Shown here in pieces: positions 17,306 through 26,247 of a stretch of DNA of 64,000 bases. Position 1 is the first letter of the stretch. Each line of letters starts with the position of its first letter. This stretch comes from Sporosarcina aquimarina. Its GTDB lineage: Bacteria; Bacillota; Bacilli; Bacillales_A; Planococcaceae. Below the pieces are notes generated by a model, which searched no databases, was not told the origin of the DNA, and saw nothing but the letters and a program-made list of their open reading frames with translations. The position numbers and the translations under genes were made by a program. The stretch covers positions 37,836 through 101,835 of the forward strand of contig NZ_JACLBZ010000006.1 of the NCBI RefSeq assembly GCF_019748715.1, in the 5' to 3' direction.

Positions 17306-17653
17306 TTATAGTATTAGCTGGTGCACCTCCCCAATAATGAACATTATTAAGCCGATCAGTGAAAGCATTATACCTACATAGAAAGGCCACGGATTGTCTT
17401 CTCTTTCCTTATCATATGTAAAAAGGGTTACTATGCAAAAGATAAGAGTAATGACAGGAATGAAGCCGTATTGAGGACCGAATGCAAATGCTATCCCACC
17501 AAAGATTAATCCAATAAGACCATAGGGATTTTGAGTTGGAATCCGGTCTAGATATTCCTTTTCATTCTCGGATAAACCATCCTTTTTGTCTCCCCATACA
17601 TCTATATCTTTCATTTCATTGAGCAATTCTATTAACTTGTTAAACGATTTCAT
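17306..17653 (-). CDS. Hypothetical membrane protein (115 aa)
   Basis: Not recognised. The hydrophilic N-terminal 45 residues include SENEKEYLDRIPTQNPYG. Two or three membrane segments follow, at about 45-62, 64-80 and 90-110. The start is preceded by GAGGTGG. The layout (short cytoplasmic region plus helices) recurs in small Bacillus membrane proteins of unknown role. The 300 bases upstream of it hold no gene. Confidence 0.65.
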   Translation of the reverse strand: MKSFNKLIELLNEMKDIDVWGDKKDGLSENEKEYLDRIPTQNPYGLIGLIFGGIAFAFGPQYGFIPVITLIFCIVTLFTYDKEREDNPWPFYVGIMLSLIGLIMFIIGEVHQLIL

Positions 17654-17948
17654 AAATCAAATCCACCTCATCATTTGATAGGTAATTCACTTTAAAAGTT
17701 TTGGCATTTTGAACTATGTGCGTCTAATTTGCGAGCCCTATACTGTCTTCTAGCCTTATTCGAAATCAGGTCAACTTCAGAAAGAGCACACTAAAATCCA
17801 TTAGTGCACTCAACTATTGACTGTATGTGTGTATTTATCAAAGATTATAAGTAAACGCTATCTATCTGTATGCATGTGAATAATTATATCTTCTACTTGA
17901 TTTTTTCTAGACATACGGCTCCCATTATTGCATCCGATAGTTAAAAAT

Positions 17949-18332
17949 CTATCTAGCTAAATCTGTGAAAAACTCCCTCATATCTTCAGGTAATGCTTCA
18001 ACTGCAAGAACTTTTAATCTTTCAGTTCCTGGCGAAGTCATAATTATATAAGTTTTTTTCTTATATTCAAATAAAGTAAACTGCCCTAGGCTATCTGCTG
18101 AATGCTTTTGAATATAATTGAAATCTTCCTCTGAAAAATAGTCTTCATAGCCATCCAATATAAGTTTTTGTGCCTGCTCAAAACTATCTGAAAAATGCAG
18201 TTTTTGATATAATTCAAGTGAATTTTTAGGTGTGAAAAAATAGATATAATATACTGATCCACTAACTATAAATAAGAACAAAACAAAGAAGACAATCCAA
18301 TCTTTTTGCGTTTTTTTCCTTAAAGCTCTCAA
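17949..18332 (-). CDS. Hypothetical membrane-anchored protein (127 aa)
   Basis: Not recognised. The basic N-terminus RALRKKTQKD is followed by one membrane segment at about 12-34, and the remainder is a soluble, probably extracytoplasmic, domain (SLELYQKLHFSDSFEQAQKL) ending in DMREFFTDLAR. It could be an anchored lipoprotein-like domain without a lipobox. A small two-helix gene lies upstream on the same strand with AT-rich sequence between. Confidence 0.65.
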   Translation of the reverse strand: MRALRKKTQKDWIVFFVLFLFIVSGSVYYIYFFTPKNSLELYQKLHFSDSFEQAQKLILDGYEDYFSEEDFNYIQKHSADSLGQFTLFEYKKKTYIIMTSPGTERLKVLAVEALPEDMREFFTDLAR

Positions 18333-18627
18333 GTTTCATCCCCTCTGCATTAATAATTCTTCCCTCTCATAATTGTAAATCCCCTCTTTTTAAACCCATG
18401 TTATCTTCTCTTTAAGTAAAATTATTCCTTTTATCAAGAATATTGTTAGTGAAATTAGGGAAGTTTTATACCTTGTTTTTTGAACGAAAAGAAATGTAAA
18501 ACTTCTACTAAGATTTATTATTTTTTAACCGTTTATCTAGCATTAGCGATGATTCTTATTTCATTATCGTATCCTTTATTTGAATGTCTTTCTAGCATAA
18601 CTTTCTACTATTTATCTTAAAATGCAT

Positions 18628-18786
18628 CTACTCATTATCTTTTGTGTAAATCTTTTTTAGCGTTGTATTAATATTAACTAGAGCTATCAATATAAAGCCA
18701 AGCATTATGAAAGTTATAATTTCACCTGTAAAAAAAGACACGACACCAAATATCAAGGCATATAGCCCATACAAACTGTTATTCAT
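18628..18786 (-). CDS. Small membrane protein (52 aa)
   Basis: ATG at 18786 behind AGAGGGG, TAG at 18628. The product starts MNNSLYGLYALIFGVVSFFT and has two hydrophobic helices (about 6-20 and 22-38) with a charged tail NTTLKKIYTKDNE. The codon pattern and clear start support a real gene in a stretch otherwise empty between 18333 and 18920. Function unknown. Confidence 0.65.
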   Translation of the reverse strand: MNNSLYGLYALIFGVVSFFTGEIITFIMLGFILIALVNINTTLKKIYTKDNE

Positions 18787-18920
18787 ATACAAAACCCCTC
18801 TTTTACGACAAACTTGTTCATTTGTTCAACGTTTATGCTGATTCCTATTTCAAAATTAATTCCAGTTCTAGAATAACCTCACCCTATATTAGCATATATT
18901 GTAAAATTATAAAAAGCTAT

Positions 18921-19484
18921 TCACCCTTTATATTTATTGCTACCTGGCAGAACTTTAATTTTATTCCAAGCTTTAATTGCATCTTCTCGTTTTTTATTTT
19001 TGTTTTGAGGATCCGCAAAATAATCTCTGATGAATTGATTGTATTCGAATTGCGGGCCTATTTGTTTGTTATAGGATGGGTCTTTTTTTCTTTCTTCTTC
19101 CTCGTACCACGCTTCCACCACGTCCCGATATGTTTTTCCTGCATTGGCCTTAAAATAATTTTGAATATGCGTGGAGAAATGAAACTTCGGGATGACTGAC
19201 TGGAAGAAGCCTCTAACTACCTGACTACAACGATGATTTTCTGCAATCACTGTATCTAAATTTAATTCTTCTAATTTTGTTTCTGTCGAGAAAGAACTTC
19301 TTTTCCTTGTTGGCTTTTCAATTTTTCCGGTATCGAGAAATATTGCTATTCTCTCTGTAAGTTCAGTTTTAGAACCTGAAGCACTTATCCCATTTTCTCT
19401 ACAGAAAGATTGTAATTCCTCTTTTAGCCAATAAAAATCACGAAAATTATGTACATCTAAATCCCTTGTTAATTCAGGCCTCAA
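18921..19484 (-). CDS. SAP domain plus DUF6434 protein
   Basis: Protein of 187 residues. The N-terminal part (about 15-52; FYWLKEELQSFCRENGIS, GSKTELTERIAIFL) is a SAP-type helix-extension-helix DNA-binding motif. The C-terminal part, with GKTYRDVVEAWYEEEE and KKREDAIKAWNKIK, matches DUF6434. Two similar WxxxK-type repeats occur. Role unknown; nucleic-acid binding is inferred from the SAP motif. No partner gene is adjacent. Confidence 0.82.
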   Translation of the reverse strand: MRPELTRDLDVHNFRDFYWLKEELQSFCRENGISASGSKTELTERIAIFLDTGKIEKPTRKRSSFSTETKLEELNLDTVIAENHRCSQVVRGFFQSVIPKFHFSTHIQNYFKANAGKTYRDVVEAWYEEEERKKDPSYNKQIGPQFEYNQFIRDYFADPQNKNKKREDAIKAWNKIKVLPGSNKYKG

Positions 19485-19714
19485 TTATCCTACCTCCGAT
19501 TTTAAATTCCGAATTAATGAATGCCAATATATTCTCTGTCTTAAAGATAGCCATTACCACCCATTCAGACTCCCCCTTTTTAACTACTATTACATTATAA
19601 ACTTGTATTCTTCACCATGCCTTTTTCCTATTTATATATGAAAATCTTTAACCAAATTTAAATAGTGCTACAATATTAAAAATACATTCTATATTTCTGA
19701 GATAAGGAGACCTA

Positions 19715-21115
19715 ATGAAACTAAAACACTTTTTATTGTGGACTGCTTTGATTTTCATCCTAGCTGCTTGTGATGGAAAGAAATCAGTCTCAAACGAACC
19801 CAATGCCCCAAAAGATGTAGAGGCAACTGAGAAAGAAAAAGGATCTGAAACTGATAATGAGACTAAAAAGCAAATTATAGCTGAAGACATTGAGCCTGCC
19901 CCACTTCCGCAAACATTAGCTGAGTTAGCTGAATTACCACCTGGTTATACAGGTCCCCAGCTTTTTGGAATACATGAGGAAGACCATCCGAAATTGGATG
20001 AATTAACTGCACACTTACCTGATATTTCTGGTGAACCTACAGAGGCACAGCTTGATCACTACTATAATGAAATTTTGGCAGTATTCCAACATGATTTTAA
20101 AGGTCCTGAAGAGTTACTTGCCAAGATGCGCTTTCAAGCTATTGGCAACCCGGATATTGAAGATTCCCGGATGCAGTTTAAGGAAAACTTAAATGTCCTT
20201 GTGGTACTTGATGCTTCCGGAAGCATGGGAAAAAATCTTGGCGGAGAAACGCAAATGGCCGCAGCGAAAAAGGCCATCACTAATTTTGTGGAAGGCCTGC
20301 CTGCCGAAGCCAATGTGGGGCTGCGAATATATGGACATGAAGGTACAGGCAATGCTTCTGACAAAGCCCGTTCGTGTGCAAGCAGTGATTTAATCTATCC
20401 AATAGGAAAATACGACAATGCGAATTTTAAAACTTCTTTAGAAAAAGCACAACCGGCTGGATGGACGCCAATTCAATTGGCGATCAACGAAGCTCAGAAA
20501 GATTTAGCAGGATTCAAAGGAGATCAAAACACCAATATCGTTTATTTGGTCAGTGACGGGGTTTCAACCTGTGATGACGATCCCGTTGCCGCCGCCAAAC
20601 AGCTTTATGACTCTGATATTACTCCCATTGTCAATGTCATCGGATTTAATGTCGACAATGAAGGTCAAAAACAGTTGAAAGAAGTAGCCAGAGCAACAGA
20701 GGGCACATACGAAGACGTGCAAAATGCAGAAGGACTACAAAACGAGTTAGATCAAATGAAGGAAATAGCGAAAAATTGGAAAAAGTGGAAAGATCAAAAA
20801 ACAACGAGTATAAATCATGACAAGATAAAAAACTCGCTCGATATCTTTGGCTATGAAGCAGGTGAGTATAAAAAAAGGGTAGATGAAGGAAGTCAAGTTG
20901 GAGTAGCCCTACAATATTTATATCAGGATCAAAATTTGATGTCGCGGGAAACCCACGACTATTTAAGAAAAAGAAATTCTGAATACCACAACTGGATTGA
21001 AGAAGAATATATTAAATTAAAACGAGAATTAGAAGAACTCAACGAAAAGAAGATTGATGAAGCGTTACAATTACTCGAAGAAAAGTTTAATGAAAATGTG
21101 CCAAGAGATTCCTAA
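19715..21115 (+). CDS. von Willebrand factor A domain lipoprotein
   Basis: Extracytoplasmic lipoprotein of 466 residues. The signal peptide has lipobox LAAC (Cys19), followed by an acidic low-complexity linker (about 20-55), a helical region, and a VWA domain from about 160 to 350. Its metal-ion-dependent adhesion site is complete, with D166ASGS170. The last ~110 residues are charged and helical (LKRELEELNEKKIDEALQLL), probably coiled coil. VWA domains bind proteins in a metal-dependent way; the partner is unknown. Monocistronic, with a strong terminator overlapping its end. Confidence 0.88.
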   Translation: MKLKHFLLWTALIFILAACDGKKSVSNEPNAPKDVEATEKEKGSETDNETKKQIIAEDIEPAPLPQTLAELAELPPGYTGPQLFGIHEEDHPKLDELTAHLPDISGEPTEAQLDHYYNEILAVFQHDFKGPEELLAKMRFQAIGNPDIEDSRMQFKENLNVLVVLDASGSMGKNLGGETQMAAAKKAITNFVEGLPAEANVGLRIYGHEGTGNASDKARSCASSDLIYPIGKYDNANFKTSLEKAQPAGWTPIQLAINEAQKDLAGFKGDQNTNIVYLVSDGVSTCDDDPVAAAKQLYDSDITPIVNVIGFNVDNEGQKQLKEVARATEGTYEDVQNAEGLQNELDQMKEIAKNWKKWKDQKTTSINHDKIKNSLDIFGYEAGEYKKRVDEGSQVGVALQYLYQDQNLMSRETHDYLRKRNSEYHNWIEEEYIKLKRELEELNEKKIDEALQLLEEKFNENVPRDS

Positions 21116-21135
21116 TACAGGAATCTCTTTTTTTA
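21103..21135 (+). terminator. Rho-independent terminator of the VWA lipoprotein gene
   Basis: Perfect 10-bp stem AAGAGATTCC/GGAATCTCTT followed by T-rich DNA; the 5' arm overlaps the last codons of the gene. Confidence 0.9.
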
Positions 21136-21175
21136 CGGGCTCACTCTCACTGAATAGGCAGCCACTTTTAATAGA

Positions 21176-21934
21176 TTACTTTTTAACAATGGCTTCAAAT
21201 GTTATGGTTTGAGTTCGGTCTGTTGGATATTGTCCATACTTATAATCTGCTGAGATCATTATATCCTCAAATCCAATCCGTTCAAGGATCATTTTAAATT
21301 CTTCAACTCCATACCAACGAAGCGGGAATCGCTCTAGTTCTGTTTGTACAAGTGTTCCGCTGTCCCACTTTTCATAGCGATTATGAGACACAGTGTATTG
21401 ATTAATATGGTCAACTTCAACAATTTTACTTTCTAATGTAATCATCCCGCCACCCTTAGATTCCCAAGATCTCGTCGAAACTTTGTTTGTCGTTACTTCG
21501 GTTTGTAAAAATATGTCCAGTATAAGCTTACCGCCATTAGAAAGATGATTGAAAAAGTTTTTTAGAGCTTTAATTGAGTCTTCTCTTTTATATAGAAGCA
21601 AAAAGGTTCCAGTTGGCACGATAATCGCTTCATATTCTGTATCTAAAGAAAATGACTCCATTTTCCCTTCAAATAATTTCGGGTGCAGGCCCCTATTTTC
21701 ACAGTTATGACGGCATATTTTTAACATCTCTTCTGAAACATCGAAACCGTCAACTTTTAAACCTTTTTCTAATAGTGGTATAAGGATACGTCCCGTTCCG
21801 ACACCTGGCTCGAGGATGCTCCCCTTACAAGAAGACAATCTTTCGCTATAAAATTCTACATCCCCAAATGAAAGACCAATATATTTGTCTATATCGTATA
21901 CTTCTGAAGAAAGCCTATTGTAATAACCCAACAT
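21176..21934 (-). CDS. Class I SAM-dependent methyltransferase
   Basis: Small-molecule-type methyltransferase of 252 residues. Motif I is ILEPGVGTGRILIPLLEKG at about 41-59, the acidic end of strand 2 is GFDVSEEM, and post-motif VPTGTFLLLYKREDSIKALK lies near 106-125. Related proteins carry generic annotation only, so the substrate is open. The gene is convergent with the VWA lipoprotein gene and about 180 bases from the guanidine riboswitch, with no shared promoter visible. Confidence 0.85.
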   Translation of the reverse strand: MLGYYNRLSSEVYDIDKYIGLSFGDVEFYSERLSSCKGSILEPGVGTGRILIPLLEKGLKVDGFDVSEEMLKICRHNCENRGLHPKLFEGKMESFSLDTEYEAIIVPTGTFLLLYKREDSIKALKNFFNHLSNGGKLILDIFLQTEVTTNKVSTRSWESKGGGMITLESKIVEVDHINQYTVSHNRYEKWDSGTLVQTELERFPLRWYGVEEFKMILERIGFEDIMISADYKYGQYPTDRTQTITFEAIVKK

Positions 21935-22116
21935 ATACTTTTCCCTTCTTTCTAATTTGATTTAACATGCCCTTAGTTTACTATAAATCTATGTGTTAAG
22001 ATACTCATTCCTTAACAGTCTAATGCGGTTGGATCTAGTAATTGCGCTTGATTAATGAATATATCTTTTTAATCAAAAAGGGTGTATACTATTAGACAAT
22101 AGAATAACTAAAATGT

Positions 22117-22237
22117 TTTCTAGGGTTCCGCAACTATTTTGTTGGTCTGGTCCGAGAGAAAACTCACAGTCATGCTGTGTCACGGAAGGATAAAAGCCTG
22201 GGAGAAACTGTTCAACAGTTTTTTCCAGGTTTTTTTA
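22117..22237 (+). promoter_or_regulatory. Guanidine-I (ykkC) riboswitch with terminator
   Basis: The conserved aptamer segments CTAGGGTTCCG, GGTCTGGTCCGAGAG and CACGGAAGGATAAAAGCCTG occur in order over 22117-22206. They are followed by a terminator stem CCTGG...CCAGG containing AAACTGTT/ACAGTTT and a run of T (22198-22237). Guanidinium binding in this class stabilises the aptamer and prevents termination, so the downstream exporters are expressed when guanidine accumulates. It lies 35 bases before gdnC. This is as clear a riboswitch as one can call by eye. Confidence 0.96.
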
Positions 22238-22271
22238 TTTTGCAGAAAAAATAACAGGAGGTGTTCTGTAT

Positions 22272-22613
22272 ATGAATACAGATTGGATCAAAGTAATCAT
22301 TGCAGCTTTTTTTGAAATTGGTTGGGTTATTGGATTAAAGCATGCAAACAACTTTTGGGAGTGGACAGGGACGGTTGTTTGTATCGTCGTTAGTTTTTAC
22401 CTGATGATTATGGCAGGGGAAAAACTTCCTGTAGGAACAGTCTACGCCGTCTTTGTAGGACTAGGAACTGCTGGAACAGTATTTGCAGACATCATATTTT
22501 TTGGTGAATCGTTTAAAATAGCGAAAATTGTTTTGGTCATGGTTTTATTGGGTGGGGTTATTGGCTTGAAATTAGTGACGAAAAATCCTGTTCCAGAAGG
22601 AGATGAGTTGTAA
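22272..22613 (+). CDS. gdnC: SMR family guanidinium exporter subunit
   Basis: Four-helix small multidrug resistance protein of 113 residues, the YkkC/GdnC half of a heteromeric guanidinium/proton antiporter. The membrane-embedded glutamate is in FFEIGWVIGLKHA (TM1), and GTVYAVFVGLGTAGTVFAD is the TM3-4 signature. The AGGAGGTG site precedes ATG 22272. It is controlled by the guanidine-I riboswitch and overlaps gdnD by one base. Confidence 0.95.
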   Translation: MNTDWIKVIIAAFFEIGWVIGLKHANNFWEWTGTVVCIVVSFYLMIMAGEKLPVGTVYAVFVGLGTAGTVFADIIFFGESFKIAKIVLVMVLLGGVIGLKLVTKNPVPEGDEL

Positions 22614-22927
22614 TGGCATGGGTTTCTTTAGTGGTTGCAGGTTTATTTGAAATGTTTGGTGTTGCCATGATCAATAAGTTGCACAAGGATCGAAACTGGC
22701 AGGCATTTGTTTTGTTGGTGGCGGGATTCGGAGCAAGTTTTCTATTCCTTGCTCATGCAATGAAAACATTACCTATGGGAACAGCCTACGCCATTTGGAC
22801 AGGAATTGGGGCTTCGGGCGGTGCGATTTTAGGAATGGTTCTGTACGGTGAACCAAAAGATTCGAAAAGAATGTTTTTCATTGCACTGGTTCTAGGTGCA
22901 GCAATCGGATTAAAACTGATTTCATAA
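22613..22927 (+). CDS. gdnD: SMR family guanidinium exporter subunit
   Basis: Second SMR subunit, 104 residues, with Glu in LFEMFGVAMINKL (TM1) and GTAYAIWTGIGASGGAI in TM3. It pairs with GdnC in an antiparallel dimer that exports guanidinium. The ATG shares its A with the TAA of gdnC, so translation is coupled. It is followed by a strong terminator at 22937. Confidence 0.95.
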   Translation: MAWVSLVVAGLFEMFGVAMINKLHKDRNWQAFVLLVAGFGASFLFLAHAMKTLPMGTAYAIWTGIGASGGAILGMVLYGEPKDSKRMFFIALVLGAAIGLKLIS

Positions 22928-22936
22928 ACCATCATT

Positions 22937-22971
22937 GGAAAGCCTATTTTGTAAGTAGGCTTTCCTTTTTC
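22937..22971 (+). terminator. Rho-independent terminator after gdnD
   Basis: Perfect 10-bp stem GGAAAGCCTA/TAGGCTTTCC with T5 tail, ten bases after the gdnD stop. Confidence 0.92.
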
Positions 22972-22977
22972 AAAACT

Positions 22978-23253
22978 CTAATTTTTCATCCAAGTTAATA
23001 CGCGGATAATTTGAAATGGTTCTGTCCAAATAATTATGAAACTTAATAAAAAAAACGCAACCACTGATGAAAACTTTGCCGCACCCTTTTCTCCCCTAAC
23101 CATTGCCCAAAAGCATAGAAACGATCCAACAATTAACGAACCAAACCCTAAGACCATAAGGAGTTCAAAAGATTCCTTAAAAATATATGAGAAACCAATT
23201 AACAGAACACCAATAATTGCAAATAGAGTTGACAAAACACTAAAACTTCTCAT
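22978..23253 (-). CDS. Hypothetical three-helix membrane protein
   Basis: 91 residues with hydrophobic segments near 4-22, 30-51 and 60-76, and a short basic loop MVRGEKGAAK. Not recognised. A GAGGAGGG site precedes the ATG at 23253. It is convergent with gdnCD. No function inferred. Confidence 0.65.
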   Translation of the reverse strand: MRSFSVLSTLFAIIGVLLIGFSYIFKESFELLMVLGFGSLIVGSFLCFWAMVRGEKGAAKFSSVVAFFLLSFIIIWTEPFQIIRVLTWMKN

Positions 23254-23353
23254 AGCAGTCCCTCCTCTTCACTCATTATACCGAATAGTAATTTAATTCA
23301 GAAAGTTGATATAAGATATTGTAATTCTGGAGACGCACTCTGTACGGAACAAC

Positions 23354-24562
23354 TTAATAAAAAGCCTTTTTTGTTTTATCCAAAACAACTATACTCATAA
23401 TAATTCCTAGAATCAAAAAGGCGAAGGAACCTATACTATATATGAACCGAATCTCATACGACTCAGCAAGAACACCAACTGCCGCAGTAAATAGAATGAT
23501 TAATAATGCCTCTAATATGCCAAAGATACTTGAAAACCTCCCCATGATATGGACCGATACATTATTTTGATAAAATGTTAAAAAACCAGTATTCCCAAAT
23601 GATATTGCGAATGTTAATGTTAAAAATCCTATAGCTGCCCAAGTAAAATCTTGTGAGTATGCAAAGATCAAATAACCGATTGGTGTAAAAATTGCACCTA
23701 CGCCGATAAGGATGTTCGTTTTTAAACGACCAGCGAATAAAGCGTTTGTTAATGAGCCTATTATAATTCCTATTCCCGCGATACTTACCAGAAATCCATA
23801 AGAACTTTCAGATAACAGGAGAACTTTTGTTGCGAATGCGGCTTCTAATGAATCTAACGCTGTCATAAATACTGTAATTCCACTAAAGAGAACATAAACC
23901 AATGTAATATGCATGTTTGATTTACTAAAACTTAGAATTTCTCTCCAATCATTCCTGATTACTTTAATGCTCACTTTTTCGGCTCTAACTGTTTCCTCGC
24001 TTAATTCTAAATTGGGAAGTAAAAAGATTACTATAGCCGACATACATAATGCTAGAGAATTCAGCTGAATAGCAAGATATGGAGAACCTATAATAAACAA
24101 AAAACCTGCAATGGAAGGTCCTAGTATAAACCCGCTTGAATTAATAAAATTTCTAAGCGCATTAAATCTTTGTCGATCTGTCTTCGGTATAAGCTTCGTC
24201 ATATAAACCATAGATGCAGGCTCAAAAATAGAACTCGCAATATTGATGATAAAAACCAATAGATAGATGAAAAACAGTGAATCCATAAATGGGAGTAGGA
24301 ATATAAAAACTGCTCTGATTAAGTCGAGAAAAATCATTAAATTCCTTTTATTTAACCTGTCAATAAAACTCCCCGCCCAAAAATTTGTACACAAAGCAGC
24401 AAAGGGTATTAGGATATAAAGAACGGATACTGCCAATGGGGAACCTGTCATATCTAATACAATCAGGTTCAGAGCAATTAAATAAATCCAGGCACCCAGA
24501 TTGGATACGCCAATACCTAACAGCAGTAATAAGGGGTTTTTCCACTTACTAGATTTCAACAT
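23354..24562 (-). CDS. MFS transporter, drug-exporter type, under a T-box
   Basis: Major facilitator protein of about 402 residues with 12 hydrophobic segments, resembling macrolide/drug exporters of the MefA-like group (for example the conserved basic loop SFIDRLNKRNLMIFLDLIRA between TM2 and TM3). The frame extends to 24583, but AGGAG at 24571-24575 selects ATG 24562. The striking point is the upstream T-box leader, 36 bases from the start. This should allow expression only when one particular tRNA is uncharged. Substrate unknown; export of an amino acid or antibiotic, or import of an amino acid, would each fit. Confidence 0.86.
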   Translation of the reverse strand: MLKSSKWKNPLLLLLGIGVSNLGAWIYLIALNLIVLDMTGSPLAVSVLYILIPFAALCTNFWAGSFIDRLNKRNLMIFLDLIRAVFIFLLPFMDSLFFIYLLVFIINIASSIFEPASMVYMTKLIPKTDRQRFNALRNFINSSGFILGPSIAGFLFIIGSPYLAIQLNSLALCMSAIVIFLLPNLELSEETVRAEKVSIKVIRNDWREILSFSKSNMHITLVYVLFSGITVFMTALDSLEAAFATKVLLLSESSYGFLVSIAGIGIIIGSLTNALFAGRLKTNILIGVGAIFTPIGYLIFAYSQDFTWAAIGFLTLTFAISFGNTGFLTFYQNNVSVHIMGRFSSIFGILEALLIILFTAAVGVLAESYEIRFIYSIGSFAFLILGIIMSIVVLDKTKKAFY

Positions 24563-24597
24563 CTTATCCACTCCTAAATTCATTGTTTATAGACAGT

Positions 24598-24897
24598 AAA
24601 AAAGAATCCCACCCCCAAGTCATTAGACTTGAGGACGAGACTCCCTGAATTTAGAAGTTCGCGGTGCCACCCCAGTTTGTTCTTGTGTTGCCACAAAAAC
24701 CTTTTCAAGTACGCCTACTGTGTAATGTAGGATATACTCTATCTCGATAACGGGAGAAACCGGCACATAATCAATATCATGAAGACAATATCCTATGGCA
24801 GCTCTGAGGCTTGGTTCCATGTACTTGTACATCCTCCTTCGCAGCTAACGGAGTTCTCTGTCATGCTTAAGCACATATACTCTTCTCTTCATCGCTT
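24598..24897 (-). promoter_or_regulatory. T-box riboswitch (tRNA-sensing leader)
   Basis: The leader begins with AGCGATGAAGAGAAGAGTA (24897 downward), the usual 5' element. It carries Stem I with the AGAGA-type loop, the T-box sequence GGGTGGCACCGCG at 24659-24673, and a terminator stem GTCCTCAAGTC/GACTTGGGGG with a T-run at 24603-24598. The specifier side reads GGAACCAAGCC, so the codon is CCA (Pro) or ACC (Thr); I cannot decide without folding. It is followed directly by the MFS gene. Confidence 0.92.
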
Positions 24898-25035
24898 TTT
24901 AATTAATATATATATTACCACAATTCAAAAATATTTAAAATAAGGATGATTTTTATAGTATCTTAGTCAAAGCACGTATCTTGCTTCAGAAAGACGCCCT
25001 TTAATTGAAAAAATCGCTGAATTATTTTTTGTTTT

Positions 25036-25073
25036 TAAAAAGTGGCTTATCAAAGTTCGATACGCCACTTTCG
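25036..25073 (-). terminator. Terminator-like hairpin after the DinB-type gene
   Basis: AAAGTGGC and GCCACTTT form the lower stem, with a weaker upper part (TTATC/GATA); it is followed by T-rich DNA on the minus strand. It lies just past the stop at 25085. Confidence 0.7.
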
Positions 25074-25084
25074 TACATATTGTA

Positions 25085-25600
25085 TTAGTTTGATAAAGCG
25101 ATTTTTATATGAGCTAAGTGGTGCTCTTCGTGCCATGCTAACTTTGCCACTTTTGCAGCAACTGTTATTTTACCATCTATCTGATGAATAAACGCACGAT
25201 CCAATTGCTCTTCAGTTAAATTATTTCCTAAAAATACGATACGCTCATTTATACCTTCTAGCATTTGAATAGAACTTTCTACAGGAAGCCTTGTATCCGG
25301 TTGAACAGCCCATTTTTCTTCGTCAAAAGCTGTTACTGTTGGATTCTCATCTGTTAAAGCCAGCTTCAAACGTTGATACATATTCAACTGAGAATCTGCA
25401 ATGTGATGAACCAGTTGACGAACTGTCCAGCTCCCGTCACGATAGGTTCTGCTCAATTCTTCATCACTTAATGAAGCGACAGTTCCCCTTAATCGAATCG
25501 TGAAAGTTTCGATTTCCTTTAGCCATCCTTGAATATTTTCTAATGTCACATTTTCAGGAACTTGTAATCTCCCAATTGGATATCTCACATCCATTTTCAT
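25085..25600 (-). CDS. YfiT/BstA family bacillithiol transferase-like protein
   Basis: DinB-superfamily four-helix protein of 171 residues. It begins MDVRYPIGRLQVPENVT after two extra residues, a pattern typical of YfiT/BstA. The metal-binding histidines are in RQLVHHIADSQ at about residues 62-72 and WHEEHHLAHIK near the C-terminus. In Bacillus this family conjugates bacillithiol to electrophiles such as antibiotics and toxins. Either ATG (codon 1 or 3) may be the start. The presence of a bacillithiol-type enzyme fits a Bacillales host. Confidence 0.88.
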   Translation of the reverse strand: MKMDVRYPIGRLQVPENVTLENIQGWLKEIETFTIRLRGTVASLSDEELSRTYRDGSWTVRQLVHHIADSQLNMYQRLKLALTDENPTVTAFDEEKWAVQPDTRLPVESSIQMLEGINERIVFLGNNLTEEQLDRAFIHQIDGKITVAAKVAKLAWHEEHHLAHIKIALSN

Positions 25601-25649
25601 TCCCCTCTCCCTAGTCGTTATTTCTTTTACCTATTTATTATTACATAGT

Positions 25650-26174
25650 TTATTTTTTAATACCCCATTTAGTAATTGCATACATAATTTCTTTTGGGTT
25701 AGGGTCGTGTTCTACATATCCTCCATAACGGGAAACTAGAACACCATAGCTGAAATCTTGACCAATAATCCATATATCATCATAGTTTATACAGTTCCAT
25801 AAAACGCTAAAATTCCTTACTATCCATTTTCCATCAACCAGAAATATTGGACTATCATCTATCCCTCCTAAAAATAAATAGACTTTTTTCTCTGCAATAG
25901 CACACCCTTGAACATACTCCATAACCTCTTGTTCCCAACTAAATTCCTTTCTGAAATCGCTATAAGTAAGCGCAAAATCATTTTTATGCAAATCAAAGTT
26001 CCATTTTTCATGAACTTTTTCTAGTATTTTTTCTAATTCCGGAGAAGTGATTAATTCGCTTTTCTCAATAACAACAGACATATCTGGAGGCAGAAGTTTC
26101 ATTAATTCTACCCTTAGACTTTTTTGTTTGTTGATTCTTAGCTTCTGTTTTAAGAGCATTTTTCGTTCATTCAT
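25650..26174 (-). CDS. Hypothetical protein, possibly YxiF-like
   Basis: About 174 residues, soluble and rich in aromatic residues. The C-terminal part with EKKVYLFLGGIDDSPIFLVD and VLVSRYGGYVEHDPN recalls YxiF-like or immunity-type proteins of Bacillus, but I am not sure. The frame runs up to a TTG at 26255 overlapping the next gene; I choose ATG 26174, which has a purine-rich GGCAGGA site. It is encoded next to another small unknown, as toxin immunity genes often are. Confidence 0.55.
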   Translation of the reverse strand: MNERKMLLKQKLRINKQKSLRVELMKLLPPDMSVVIEKSELITSPELEKILEKVHEKWNFDLHKNDFALTYSDFRKEFSWEQEVMEYVQGCAIAEKKVYLFLGGIDDSPIFLVDGKWIVRNFSVLWNCINYDDIWIIGQDFSYGVLVSRYGGYVEHDPNPKEIMYAITKWGIKK

Positions 26175-26247
26175 ATTCCTGCCCCCATTAACGACATAAG
26201 TATTTATGCTTTTTGTGGCTAAAAAAATTGCTTTCCAACTACCTTTT

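Noticed and set aside
24623..24832. 69-codon minus-strand frame inside the T-box
   Set aside because: It covers the conserved T-box and stems; the GGAGG before it belongs to Stem I. RNA structure explains the sequence better than coding.
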